In this document: positions 8,501-17,132 of the stretch, in pieces
Position numbering within the stretch: position 1 is the first letter of the stretch
How the letters are laid out: each line of letters opens with the position of its first letter
Assembly (NCBI RefSeq): GCF_000236865.1
Contig: NZ_HE611015.1
Span: 213,983 to 277,982 of the forward strand
Source: Senegalimassilia anaerobia JC110
GTDB taxonomy: Bacteria > Actinomycetota > Coriobacteriia > Coriobacteriales > Eggerthellaceae
Length of the DNA stretch: 64,000 bases
Direction of reading: 5' to 3'
Notes under the pieces: generated by a model
Databases searched by the model: none
What the model was told of the DNA's origin: nothing
The model's input: only the letters and a program-made list of their open reading frames with translations
Made by a program: the position numbers and the translations under genes

Positions 8501-8688
8501 GAGATATTTCCCGAACCGCGCTGAGCTTGGCTTGAGACACATGCATAACAGGAGCTTCAAAATAACACCTGCAAGCACAACGCCACCGTCTAAGTTCAAG
8601 CTGGGTCCATGTGTTTCATAACGTTGTGCTCTGCTTAGGTAAACATCTTATTCGTGTTGCGCCTAGATTGACATCTCAAAGTACGTTC

Positions 8689-8708
8689 GATGTGACATAA
8701 GTCTGTCA
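8689..8708. repeat. Left terminal repeat of the IS30-like element
   Basis: TGACA and TGTCA flank a 6-base core (TAAGTC), so the end is an internal palindrome. It matches the right end both as a direct 18-bp repeat and as an imperfect inverted repeat. Confidence 0.75.
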
Positions 8709-8770
8709 AAAACCAAGAACGAGCTGGTAATATTCAAACATGCTTCCTGGGCGCCAGGAAGGAGCGCGAC

Positions 8771-10096
8771 ATGCCAGTTTCAAAAGGCAGGCACCTTGTC
8801 ATGTTCGATAGGCGCATGATCGAAGACATGCTCAGAGACGGCGAGAGCGTGGGCGCGATCGCCGGAAAGATCGGCGTAAGCTGGGCGACGGTGGCCCGCG
8901 AAATCAAGAGGCACAGGACCCGGGACACCACCCACTATCAGAACCTGGACGGCAAGAACCTCTGCCAGTTCCGCGACAGCTGCAGGATGACGAACATGTG
9001 CAGGACGGGCTGCAATTCGAGATGCTCGAGGTGCGCCAGCGCGGCATGCAACAAGGTGTGCGAAAAGTACGTCGAGGTGCCCGAATGCCCCAAGCTCTCG
9101 AGGGCGCCGTACGTGTGCAACGGGTGCCGGTCGAGGATCACGCTCGCATGCAGGCATCGCTGCTGGTTCTACGACGCGGACGCGGCAAACGAGGAGGCCG
9201 CATGGGCGAAGGTGGCGGGCCGCCAAGGCGTCGACTGCTCGCCCGAGGAGCTCGCGGCAATGGTCGCCGTGGTGAAGCCGCTGATGAAGAAGGGGCAAAG
9301 CCTGAGCCATATCTGGCAGACCCACGGGTCCGAGTTTCCCGTCGGAGCGAGGACGTTCTACCGCTACATCAATCTCGGGATCCTCGACATCTGCAACCTC
9401 GAGCTCCCCAAAAAGGTGAAATACAAGCCGAGGCGGAGGCGAAAGAAGGACGAGGTCCCGTTCAGGCATTCCCTTGAGGGCAGGACATACGAGGACTTCC
9501 AGAGGCTCGACTACGACGTCCAGATGTCTGCCGTCGAAATGGACTGCGTGGTGTCGGCCAAAGGCTCGGACAAAGCCATCCTCACACTCCTGTTCAGGCG
9601 CTTCTGCTTTCAGATCATGGTGATGCTGCCGGCGCATACCTCGGAGTGCGTGACGAGGGCGCTCGACAGCATCGAGATGCTCTGCGGGCGGCAAGCGTTC
9701 ATGGACAGCTTCAACGTCCTCCTCACTGACAGGGGGTCCGAGTTCCTCGACTACGAGGCGATCGGGCGAAGCGTGGACGGAGGCAGGCGCTGCTCCGTCT
9801 ACTACTGCGACCCGCTGCAGTCCGGGCAGAAGGGCCGCTGCGAGAAAAACCACGTCGAGCTGAGGAAAATCCTCCCAAAGGGAACCTGCTTCGAGGGAAT
9901 CACCAACTACGAGCTCTCGATCATCTGCTCCCACGTCAACTCTTACACGAGGCCGGTGCTGGGCGGCACGGCGCCCATAGACATCGCCAGCAGAATACTG
10001 CCCGCCGACCTGTTCGACGGGCTGGCAATCAGGAAGATCAACCCCGACGAGGTCGTCATGAGGCCGAGCCTGCTCGCCGAGCTAGGGCTCAGGTAG
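8771..10096 (+). CDS. IS30 family transposase
   Basis: 441 residues. An N-terminal helix-turn-helix (about 10-45, RRMIEDMLRDGESVGAIAGK and SWATVAREIKRH) is followed by a cysteine-rich region with many CxxC pairs (about 55-130), probably zinc-binding, then a DDE/RNase-H fold. Candidate catalytic residues are Asp258 (EMDCV), Asp320 (TDRGSEF) and Glu358 (CEKNH, before LRKILPKG). No frameshift or stop interrupts it, so the element may be active. Codon use is GC-rich in contrast to its neighbours, pointing to recent arrival. Confidence 0.92.
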   Translation: MPVSKGRHLVMFDRRMIEDMLRDGESVGAIAGKIGVSWATVAREIKRHRTRDTTHYQNLDGKNLCQFRDSCRMTNMCRTGCNSRCSRCASAACNKVCEKYVEVPECPKLSRAPYVCNGCRSRITLACRHRCWFYDADAANEEAAWAKVAGRQGVDCSPEELAAMVAVVKPLMKKGQSLSHIWQTHGSEFPVGARTFYRYINLGILDICNLELPKKVKYKPRRRRKKDEVPFRHSLEGRTYEDFQRLDYDVQMSAVEMDCVVSAKGSDKAILTLLFRRFCFQIMVMLPAHTSECVTRALDSIEMLCGRQAFMDSFNVLLTDRGSEFLDYEAIGRSVDGGRRCSVYYCDPLQSGQKGRCEKNHVELRKILPKGTCFEGITNYELSIICSHVNSYTRPVLGGTAPIDIASRILPADLFDGLAIRKINPDEVVMRPSLLAELGLR

Positions 10097-10171
10097 ACGC
10101 GAGGACGAACCGCGAAAAAGCAAGGCGCCCGGGACCGAACGGAATACGCTCTCCATTGCGCGCCCTGAGCA

Positions 10172-10193
10172 TGTGACATAAGTCTGTCACATC
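10172..10193. repeat. Right terminal repeat of the IS30-like element
   Basis: TGTGACATAAGTCTGTCACATC; the first 18 bases repeat the left end directly. It lies 75 bases behind the transposase stop. Confidence 0.75.
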
Positions 10194-10459
10194 ATTTGAC
10201 GGGGGCTAGGATACGTGTATGCTGTAAGGGGGTCGAACAAGCAGGCGCACAACCGTTCTCTGACCTCGACGGACTTAAGTCAGCATCCTCCAAGGCGCCT
10301 GGCCAGGGATTGTCAGGGTTAAGTCACAACTTCATCCAGACTTCACGAAATGCTGACTTTGCTTTGTCAATCAACCCATTCGTGTTGCGATTGAATGATA
10401 TTAATCATTGATAATATATGTTATGTGAACTAGCGAACTGAGATTTGGAGGGCTGATCC
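10194..10459. other. Intergenic region with an AT-rich palindrome before the lipoprotein gene
   Basis: No gene recognised; a 71-codon frame at 10196 looks random. At 10394-10409 AATGAT and ATCATT form a perfect 6-bp inverted repeat around ATTA, inside the likely promoter of the lipoprotein gene. It resembles a metal-repressor or Fur-like site only loosely. Confidence 0.4.
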
Positions 10460-11047
10460 ATGAACTCTGAAGCATTAGATTTCAAGTCGATATCGATTCG
10501 CGTCGTCTGTATTACTGCGATCGCGATCGCAACTGGTTTTCTATTGCTTGCGTTAACAGGTTGCGGCCCCTCTAACGAGGAACGCATCAAACAAGCCGTC
10601 TCTCAACCTCTGGAAGCTATCAAAGCTAAAGATGAAGCTACATTGACTAGCTTGCTCTCAGACGATGCCAAGCAACAGATCTCAGACATCGGCATAGACC
10701 CTGCGTCGTATATGTCAGCTTACCTTGATGGGTTCGACTACGCGCTCGGCCCTATCACTATCAACAAGGACACGGCAACCGTAGATCTCACCATAACCTG
10801 TAAAACCACGGACAGCATCTTTTCCGCGCTTCAACAGAAAGCCACGGAAGATTTCGAATCCGGCGCAAGCGCGAACAATACTGAAGAGCAAACGAAATCC
10901 GAGGTTGTCGAAAACACACTTGACCTCATCAATGCGGCACCACCGGTACAACATGATCCGATTACGGTAACCTTGCATAAGGTTGATAAGTCATGGATTG
11001 TTGAAAGCGACATCAATGGAGCCTTGCTGAAAGCATTGCAAGGCTAG
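10460..11047 (+). CDS. Predicted lipoprotein with DUF4878-like layout
   Basis: 195 residues. An N-terminal charged stretch and hydrophobic helix lead to a lipobox (LALTGC, Cys at about residue 35), so the mature protein should be anchored outside the cytoplasmic membrane. The body reads like the small NTF2-type lipoproteins (SNEERIKQAVSQPLEAIKAKDEATL, then SYMSAYLDGFDYALG). GGAGGG lies before ATG 10460. Function unknown. It is convergent with the thioesterase gene. Confidence 0.75.
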   Translation: MNSEALDFKSISIRVVCITAIAIATGFLLLALTGCGPSNEERIKQAVSQPLEAIKAKDEATLTSLLSDDAKQQISDIGIDPASYMSAYLDGFDYALGPITINKDTATVDLTITCKTTDSIFSALQQKATEDFESGASANNTEEQTKSEVVENTLDLINAAPPVQHDPITVTLHKVDKSWIVESDINGALLKALQG

Positions 11048-11123
11048 CTAATTTCACAAGAGCACACAATGAGATTCAGATACTGTATATGGATGGCACT
11101 TGATTTTCGTAAGCACACGAAGC

Positions 11124-11555
11124 TTATCTTTCGCAAACCTGTTCATAGAGATCAAACAGTTCTGGCAGCGTGCGCTTGATGCTTACCGGCTTAAACGTAT
11201 TCGCATCAACAAGACAGTGAGTGCTCGTGCCTGTAACGCAAGGCTTAGCTACTTCCATGTCATCACCCTGCTTAAACACCTCATATGAATACGTGGTTTT
11301 GGTGCCACGGGATTCACTGACCCAAGTGCGCACGATGGCAACATCACCGTATCGCAAAGGCTCTCCGTAGTGCACTTCGAACGAGACCACCGGCGACATG
11401 TAGCCGGCTTGTTCAATGCGCGCATACGGATAGCCGAGCTCTTCAAGAAAGCGAGTCCGTGCGTCCTCAAAATACAGTAAATAGTTTGCATGATACACAA
11501 CTGCCATCTTGTCCGTTTCCGCATATCGAACAGGTATCGCCGTGCAAACTTTCAT
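11124..11555 (-). CDS. Acyl-CoA thioesterase, YbgC/FadM hotdog family
   Basis: 143 residues with the 4-hydroxybenzoyl-CoA thioesterase-type signature ETDKMAVVYHANYLLYFEDAR: candidate catalytic Asp15 and the conserved His22-x-Asn24-Tyr25. It probably hydrolyses short or aromatic acyl-CoA esters. It starts 41 bases from the divergent lipase-like gene. Since this chromosome makes arylacetyl-CoA via PaaK enzymes, an aryl-CoA substrate is conceivable, but that is inference. Confidence 0.85.
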   Translation of the reverse strand: MKVCTAIPVRYAETDKMAVVYHANYLLYFEDARTRFLEELGYPYARIEQAGYMSPVVSFEVHYGEPLRYGDVAIVRTWVSESRGTKTTYSYEVFKQGDDMEVAKPCVTGTSTHCLVDANTFKPVSIKRTLPELFDLYEQVCER

Positions 11556-11596
11556 AGCAACCTCCCAGTACCTAGCAAAACGATTAGAATGAACCT

Positions 11597-12784
11597 ATGG
11601 ACTCAATCGTAACGTATATTGAACGCGAGCAGCGAACGTTTATCGAATCACCCGTAAATCCGGTTGATTCACTTGTATTTTCATCGTTGTGCTATTTCAA
11701 TTTCGATCAGCTTGTTCTAAAACCCGAGCTGACCGCAGTTAACTGCCTATTAGACACGCATACCTCAACGCCTGTATTGCTGTCCGACATATTGGCTTTA
11801 TGTGAAGTCAACTCGCTTACCGAAGGGAGCTGGCTGAAGGACTCCGAGGAGACAGTACGTTTCATTCAGGCCATCAGAGCCAGCAGACGCTATCGGGATG
11901 TTTCCGTTGCGCTGTTCGTCGATGAAACATCCGACGCAGTTGATAAGCAGTTTTCGGCATGCACCTTTTTCTTCGAGTCCGGTCAAGGAATCATGGCATA
12001 CATTGCGTTCCGAGGAACCGATGGAACGCTGACAGGCTGGAAAGAGGACTTCAATCTTTCATATAAACCGGTCATCCCCTCCCAGCGCTCCGCGCTTGCT
12101 TATGTTTCCGGCGTTTCGTCAGCAACGACCTGTCAGCTGATACTCGGCGGACATTCAAAAGGCGGAAACCTTGCCCAATACGCGGCATTGTGCACAGACG
12201 AAGGCACCTATCGCCGAATCATCGCCATATACGATCACGATGGACCTTCGTTCCTTGAAGACCCCTCCCCTCGTCGAACTACCGCTGAGTACGATCGTAA
12301 ACTGCATAAACTTGTTCCCGAGTCTTCTGCGTTCGGAATGATATTGGAACGCCGCGACGATTATCGCGTGGTTCAATCGTCAGCTTCCGCTATCTTTCAG
12401 CACCACCCTTTCTCGTGGATGGTTGAGGGAGATGATTTCGTTTACCAACAAGATTTGAATGCATCTGCACAGTTCTTCGATGAAGCGTTAGATACGTGGT
12501 TACGCAGCAAAACCCCTGCTGAGCGAGAGCGCTTCATCCAAACCATATATGATTTGATCATGCAAACAAACGCAACAAGCTGGGCAGATTTCCAAACCCG
12601 TCTGGGAGCGAATATGGCAACCGTTATGGGGGCTGGCTCCAAACTCGACGTCGACACCAAACAATTCCTCATTTCCACATTAGGAAGTCTGGGGGCAACG
12701 CTGAAAAACCAAACCATAGCCCGCATTAAGGATGCGGGAAACGGTCTTCTGCAAAACGAGTCTAGAAAGCGAAGCAATCAGTAA
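11597..12784 (+). CDS. Mbeg1-like (DUF2974) alpha/beta-hydrolase fold protein
   Basis: 395 residues. The centre contains the nucleophile elbow GGHSKGGNLAQYAAL (Ser about residue 189), preceded by IMAYIAFRGTDGTLTGWKEDF, the pattern of the DUF2974 lipase-like family common in Firmicutes and Actinobacteria. No signal peptide is seen, so it is probably cytoplasmic. The substrate is unknown. Its stop overlaps the menA-like ATG by one base (TAATG), indicating translational coupling. Confidence 0.85.
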   Translation: MDSIVTYIEREQRTFIESPVNPVDSLVFSSLCYFNFDQLVLKPELTAVNCLLDTHTSTPVLLSDILALCEVNSLTEGSWLKDSEETVRFIQAIRASRRYRDVSVALFVDETSDAVDKQFSACTFFFESGQGIMAYIAFRGTDGTLTGWKEDFNLSYKPVIPSQRSALAYVSGVSSATTCQLILGGHSKGGNLAQYAALCTDEGTYRRIIAIYDHDGPSFLEDPSPRRTTAEYDRKLHKLVPESSAFGMILERRDDYRVVQSSASAIFQHHPFSWMVEGDDFVYQQDLNASAQFFDEALDTWLRSKTPAERERFIQTIYDLIMQTNATSWADFQTRLGANMATVMGAGSKLDVDTKQFLISTLGSLGATLKNQTIARIKDAGNGLLQNESRKRSNQ

Positions 12785-13731
12785 TGAGCCGATCACAAAA
12801 CCCTAGCGGGCACTCTTACAACCGATTTACCGCGAAGATGGCGTTCGACCTTGCTGCCCCTCACACCTGGCCAGCGTCGATAGCGCCTGTTGCAATAGCC
12901 GCCTCATTGGCAATAGCGACGGGGTTCCCGATATCCGCAACCTTGACCATCGCGCTCCTTGGCATCTGCATCCTCATGCAAAGCTCGGTGAACACGTTCA
13001 ATGATTACTACGATTACGTTAAGGGCACCGATTCGTCGGATGATGACGTAGACCCTACCGACGCTGTGCTGATCTACAACAACGTGAATCCTACCTGCGC
13101 ACTGGTATACGCCATCGCTTTACTGGTTACAGCTTTTATCCTGGGCGGCTATGTGATCTATCATGCCGGACTGATTCCCCTTGCAATCGGTGCTATCGGC
13201 GCGGTTTTCGTTGTTCTCTATTCTGCTGGTAAAACCCCGATTTCCTATCTCCCTCTTGGAGAAGCGGTCAGCGGCATCGTTATGGGCGGCCTTATCCCCT
13301 TGGCGTGCTACCAGGTTCTCACCGGGTTGCTCACTCCCCTAGCTGTGCTTTGGGCGGTCCCGGAAATCCTTGGCATCGGCTTGATCATGTTCACCAACAA
13401 CACGTGCGATATCGAGAAAGACGCCGTAGCCCATCGCCGTACGCTATCCGTGCTGCTGAATCGCGAAAAAGCCCGCAGGTTGTACCACGCGATTACGTGG
13501 TTATGGCTCATCGCAATTATCCTAATCGTCGGCATCTTCTTCACGCGGGGCCTCATCATACTCCCCTTCTTGCTGCTTTCGACCTATCCGCTTCTCAAAG
13601 CTTTGCGAAACAATCCTTTAGCGCCGCAAAGCCGACAAGCGGCCATGTCGCAGATTTGCTCGGTGAATATCGCCTTAGGTGCTTGGTATGCCGCTGCGAT
13701 TCTGGCGAGCAATTCTGTTATCGTATGTTAG
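12784..13731 (+). CDS. menA: UbiA-family prenyltransferase, probable 1,4-dihydroxy-2-naphthoate polyprenyltransferase
   Basis: 315 residues with eight to nine hydrophobic helices. Both Asp-rich prenyl-diphosphate motifs are present: NDYYDYVKGTD (from residue 73) and NNTCDIEKD (about 211-219). The N-terminal APHTWPASIAPV resembles the LRPHSLTASVVPV start of MenA. It would attach the polyprenyl tail to DHNA in menaquinone synthesis at the membrane. Menaquinone is the expected quinone of this group. Coupled to the upstream hydrolase-fold gene by a one-base overlap. Confidence 0.82.
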   Translation: MSRSQNPSGHSYNRFTAKMAFDLAAPHTWPASIAPVAIAASLAIATGFPISATLTIALLGICILMQSSVNTFNDYYDYVKGTDSSDDDVDPTDAVLIYNNVNPTCALVYAIALLVTAFILGGYVIYHAGLIPLAIGAIGAVFVVLYSAGKTPISYLPLGEAVSGIVMGGLIPLACYQVLTGLLTPLAVLWAVPEILGIGLIMFTNNTCDIEKDAVAHRRTLSVLLNREKARRLYHAITWLWLIAIILIVGIFFTRGLIILPFLLLSTYPLLKALRNNPLAPQSRQAAMSQICSVNIALGAWYAAAILASNSVIVC

Positions 13732-13769
13732 AGAGGTTTACCGGACTGTAAAGAGACGAGGTTTGCTCA

Positions 13770-14210
13770 ATGGGATTGCTTCAAATCTTTTTCGCCGTCA
13801 TCTTCGGATGTGTTTCGCTGCTTGTGGCTTTTCAGCTGATGAATGGAAAATGCCTTCAGTTGGTCTACAAATATGACGAAAGCGCAAATTACCAAAAACA
13901 GCAACAAGAAGCAAAGGCTACGGAAATCGCCAAATTGGCAAGTGCCGTTACCTTCGCCTTCTTCGCCACTGATGCCAGCTTGCTCTTCTACGAACTCGGA
14001 CGAACCATGGGCGTCCCTGATTTGGCTTCGATCTTCTCTCTTGTTTGCGATGTGGCCATGGTGGCGTTTCTGATCACCGTGGTTCGACTGTACGTGAAGC
14101 TTGTTGGTTCGAAAGACCCCAAAGCTAAGTTCAAAAGCAGCAATGTTCGTGTAACCGTTTTCGTTTTGGTACAATGCGTGCTCCTCAGCCTGATGGCGGT
14201 TGTATTCTAA
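13770..14210 (+). CDS. Small membrane protein, three to four helices
   Basis: 146 residues: hydrophobic segments near 5-25, 58-75, 84-108 and 124-146, with a Lys/Gln-rich cytoplasmic loop between the first two. GAGACGAGG stands upstream of ATG 13770. I do not recognise the family. It ends just before a long hairpin and probably belongs to the menA unit. Confidence 0.65.
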   Translation: MGLLQIFFAVIFGCVSLLVAFQLMNGKCLQLVYKYDESANYQKQQQEAKATEIAKLASAVTFAFFATDASLLFYELGRTMGVPDLASIFSLVCDVAMVAFLITVVRLYVKLVGSKDPKAKFKSSNVRVTVFVLVQCVLLSLMAVVF

Positions 14211-14213
14211 ACC

Positions 14214-14254
14214 ATTGATGCCTGGCGTTCATAAACGCCAGGCATCAATCTTTC
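14214..14254 (+). terminator. Strong hairpin between the small membrane protein and gluQ
   Basis: A perfect 16-bp stem, ATTGATGCCTGGCGTT (14214-14229) with its complement at 14234-14249 and a 4-base loop. The following U-tract is short (CTTTC). It lies at a convergent junction and may act in both directions. Confidence 0.8.
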
Positions 14255-14347
14255 GAGCTAAGACGTTTGCAGCCATTGGATAGAGCGCGCAAAGGTACCG
14301 TCAAGGTTCTTTCGCACATTTGCCGAGTTTAAGTGGGGCAACCGGCG

Positions 14348-15307
14348 TTATCGCCAGGCAATTTGTACAGGATCGCCAAACAGCTCAGGCAATCGCGCTA
14401 CATCGAACGTAGCCAGCAGCTGTTCAGGGGTTGCAGGATCGCACGTTGGAGCAAGTCCACATATGCCTGCGATATGTCCTATAATCGCTGCCGGAGTCTT
14501 GAACCTTGCGAGCAGCTCTTCGATACCGGCATCATGATCACGCTTCGAAAGCCGGCGATTCTTCTCCGCAACTAATAAAGGGATATGCGCATAACGAGGA
14601 TGATCAAGCCCGAGCAGCTCCTGCAAGTACAACTGCTGAGGAGTAGAGCAAAGCAAATCAACGCCTCTCACGATGCTTGTAACGCCCTGAGCCGCATCGT
14701 CCACGACCACGGCAAGCTGGTATGCGAATGCCTGATCGGAACGACGAATAAGGAAATCTCCGCAATCATGCGCCAAGTTCTGCTCATAGCGCCCCTGCAC
14801 CATATCCTCGAAGGAGTATGTGTCATCTGGCACGCGTAAGCGCTGTGCTGGGGCCCTGCGCATGCTTTTTTCGGCAATCTGTTCCGCAGTCAATCCGCGA
14901 CAAGTGCCAGGATAGACGAATTTCTCTCCCCTATGCGGAGCAGATGCCGCATGCAGGTCAGCGCGCGTGCAGAAGCACGGGTACACCAGACCTTTGCGCT
15001 CCAAAGCGCTAAACGCCTCGAGATAGGCCTCATCCCTATCATGTTGAAAGAACGGACCATGATCCCAGGTAAGGCCTAACAACTCGAAATCTCGTTGCAC
15101 AGCGCTGATATATTCCGCTTTGGATCGGTCACGATCTAGATCCTCGATACGCAGAACGATCGTTCCGCCTTGGGATTTAGCAACCAGCCAAGCCGAAAGA
15201 GCAGCATAAATATTCCCGGCATGCATCCGACCTGTCGGAGATGGAGCGAACCGCCCCACCACGGGACGGTTCGCATTCGGTTCGAAATAATGTGACTGCG
15301 CCATCAT
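14348..15307 (-). CDS. gluQ: Glutamyl-Q tRNA(Asp) synthetase
   Basis: 319 residues, a truncated GluRS paralogue that glutamylates queuosine in tRNA(Asp). Class-I signatures are visible: GRFAPSPTGRMHAGNI near the N-terminus (HIGH equivalent HAGN) and RRLSKRDHD (KMSKS equivalent) near residue 255. A zinc site is suggested by CFCTR and C of YPGTCRG. The anticodon-binding domain is absent, as expected for GluQ. It directly follows paaK (stop of paaK at 15308, start here at 15307), so it is co-transcribed with an unrelated pathway. Confidence 0.93.
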   Translation of the reverse strand: MMAQSHYFEPNANRPVVGRFAPSPTGRMHAGNIYAALSAWLVAKSQGGTIVLRIEDLDRDRSKAEYISAVQRDFELLGLTWDHGPFFQHDRDEAYLEAFSALERKGLVYPCFCTRADLHAASAPHRGEKFVYPGTCRGLTAEQIAEKSMRRAPAQRLRVPDDTYSFEDMVQGRYEQNLAHDCGDFLIRRSDQAFAYQLAVVVDDAAQGVTSIVRGVDLLCSTPQQLYLQELLGLDHPRYAHIPLLVAEKNRRLSKRDHDAGIEELLARFKTPAAIIGHIAGICGLAPTCDPATPEQLLATFDVARLPELFGDPVQIAWR

Positions 15308-16672
15308 TTACTTGCGCAGGTCCTGAACATGCTTGGTTTTACCGAACGAGCGCTCGATACCGCCAGGCTCGACAAGCTTTACCTTCGAAGCCACAAGCAG
15401 AACGTTCTTAAGTTCCTTCTCGATATGCTTGCGGAACTTGTCCATTTCCTCGAAGGAGTCGCTGAACGCCTCAGGCTTCAGCTCCACGTGCACGACCATA
15501 CGATCCAGACCCGTTTCATTATCGACGACGATGCGATAATGCGGGGTCACGCCGTCAATGCCCGAAAGCACGTCTTCCACTTGGCTGGGGAACACGTTCG
15601 TCCCGCGAATGATGAGCATATCGTCACAGCGCGAACGGACCTTCTGCATCCTTGCAGACGTGCGGCCGCACCTGCAGGGCTCCGTAACCACGCGAGTCAA
15701 GTCATGCGTGCGATAGCGCAGAACCGGAATTGCCTGCTTGTCAAGCGGGGTAAGAACAAGCTCTCCCATCTCACCATCGGCAACAGGTTCGCCGGTTTCG
15801 GGGTCAACCACTTCCCACAGGAAATGATCCTCGGCGATGTGTTGCATATCGCGTTCAGCAAGGCACTCGCCAGACACGCCAGGTCCCATGACCTCGGTCA
15901 AGCCGTAATTATCCGTGCAAACGATATGCATACGAGATTCAATCTCGGCCTTGAGACCCGGAGGGCACGGCTCTCCACCGAACAGACCGACGCGTAGCGT
16001 GGAGGTCTCCCAGTCGTAGCCCATCTTCTCGCCGACTTCGCAGATATGCATGGCATAAGAAGGCGTAGCCACCAGCACCGTCGTGCCATAATCCTGGATC
16101 ATCTGGATTTGGCGCTCGGTATTGCCCGAGCCGGCAGGGATCATCATGCAGCCAAGACGCTGCAGGCCGTAATGCAAGCCGAAACCGCCGGTGAACATGC
16201 CATACCCGAACGCCATCTGCACGCGATCGGTAGGCACGACACCCGCCATCTGCACCAATCGCATGATGCAATCGTTCCAAACGTCCATGTCGTGGCGGTT
16301 ATAGCCCACCACAATGGGCTTTCCCGTGGTGCCCGAAGACGAATGAAGCTCCACAACCTCGTCCAAAGGCACGGCGAACATGCCATAAGGGAACGTCTTG
16401 CGCAACGCATGCTTGTCGGTGAAGGGAAGCTTGCGCACGTCCTCCAAGCACTTTATGTCGGAAGGCTTCACACCCATCTCGTCCATCTGGTCGCGATACC
16501 ACGCGACTCGCTCATAGGTCCACTCCACCTGCGCAATCAGTTTTTCAAGCTGAATGGCGCGGATGCGCTCACGCGAACAGCATTCCACATCCGGGTTATG
16601 AACGGGCAGCTCATTGAAGCGACCCTCAGAGGCCGCGCGAAGCGCTGCGCCCTTTTCCGTGATATCGATCAT
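15308..16672 (-). CDS. paaK: Phenylacetate-CoA ligase family enzyme (copy 1)
   Basis: 454 residues. Adenylate-forming motifs: HSSSGTTGKPIVVGY (P-loop-like), FGGEPCPPGLK, DNYGLTEVMGPGV, and YRTHDLTRV. The ending GGIERSFGKTKHVQDLRK carries the conserved catalytic Lys region. It activates phenylacetate or related arylacetates to CoA thioesters with ATP, or runs in the ATP-forming direction when coupled to IorAB. It is preceded by a double-ACT gene and iorBA. A second copy lies at 21832-23133. Confidence 0.92.
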   Translation of the reverse strand: MIDITEKGAALRAASEGRFNELPVHNPDVECCSRERIRAIQLEKLIAQVEWTYERVAWYRDQMDEMGVKPSDIKCLEDVRKLPFTDKHALRKTFPYGMFAVPLDEVVELHSSSGTTGKPIVVGYNRHDMDVWNDCIMRLVQMAGVVPTDRVQMAFGYGMFTGGFGLHYGLQRLGCMMIPAGSGNTERQIQMIQDYGTTVLVATPSYAMHICEVGEKMGYDWETSTLRVGLFGGEPCPPGLKAEIESRMHIVCTDNYGLTEVMGPGVSGECLAERDMQHIAEDHFLWEVVDPETGEPVADGEMGELVLTPLDKQAIPVLRYRTHDLTRVVTEPCRCGRTSARMQKVRSRCDDMLIIRGTNVFPSQVEDVLSGIDGVTPHYRIVVDNETGLDRMVVHVELKPEAFSDSFEEMDKFRKHIEKELKNVLLVASKVKLVEPGGIERSFGKTKHVQDLRK

Positions 16673-16700
16673 GAAACAACACCTTATCTAGCGTGCGAGG

Positions 16701-17132
16701 TTAAGCAATACCGGCCGTCATGTGAAGAAAATCCTCCTGATCAAGCAGCTCAACGGGCTGATCGGCCAACAGCTTCTCCGCTTGATCAAGGTCTTTGACG
16801 TATAGGCAAATATACGTGGAGATCAGCGAATAGCTGTACTGCACGTTGATGCCGCACGAGGAGAGCACCTTCAAAACACGCGCCAACTCGCCAGGCTTGT
16901 CCTCAAGACGAAGACACAGCACGGAGGTTTTCGTGGCAGCGCAGTTCATGTCATGCAACACCTGCAGCGCGCGATCGGGGTCATCGACCACGAATCGCAC
17001 GATGCCGTAATCGCCGGTGTCGGATGCGCTATAGCCTCGAACGCTGACGTTTGCCTCCGTGAACGCATCAACCACACGGGACAAATGCCCCGGCTTGCTT
17101 TCAACGAACACGCTGATCTGCTGAACGCTCAT
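16701..17132 (-). CDS. Double ACT-domain protein (copy 1)
   Basis: 143 residues made of two tandem ACT folds (QQISVFVESKPGHLSRVVDAF at 3-23 and VLCLRLEDKPGELARVLKVL at about 71-90). Such proteins bind amino acids and usually act as sensors or allosteric partners; this one accompanies iorAB-paaK and probably senses an aromatic amino acid or keto acid (inference). Its ATG overlaps the iorB stop (TAATG). A homologue with the same two-domain plan is next to the second paaK. Confidence 0.88.
   Translation of the reverse strand: MSVQQISVFVESKPGHLSRVVDAFTEANVSVRGYSASDTGDYGIVRFVVDDPDRALQVLHDMNCAATKTSVLCLRLEDKPGELARVLKVLSSCGINVQYSYSLISTYICLYVKDLDQAEKLLADQPVELLDQEDFLHMTAGIA

Larger units (their letters stand above)
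8689..10193 (+). mobile_element. IS30-like insertion sequence
   Basis: About 1.5 kb, clearly richer in G+C than the AT-rich DNA around it, containing one transposase gene and bounded by matching ends. The left end reads GATGTGACATAAGTCTGTCA (8689-8708); the right end read inward is GATGTGACAGACTTATGTCA (10193-10174). Outer nine and inner five bases agree and the central six differ. The whole 18-mer TGTGACATAAGTCTGTCA also occurs as a direct repeat at 8691 and 10172, because each end is itself a small palindrome. I could not identify a convincing target-site duplication. Confidence 0.85.

Noticed and set aside
8780-9934. A 384-codon minus-strand frame inside the IS
   Set aside because: Antisense of the transposase, no motif and no start signal.
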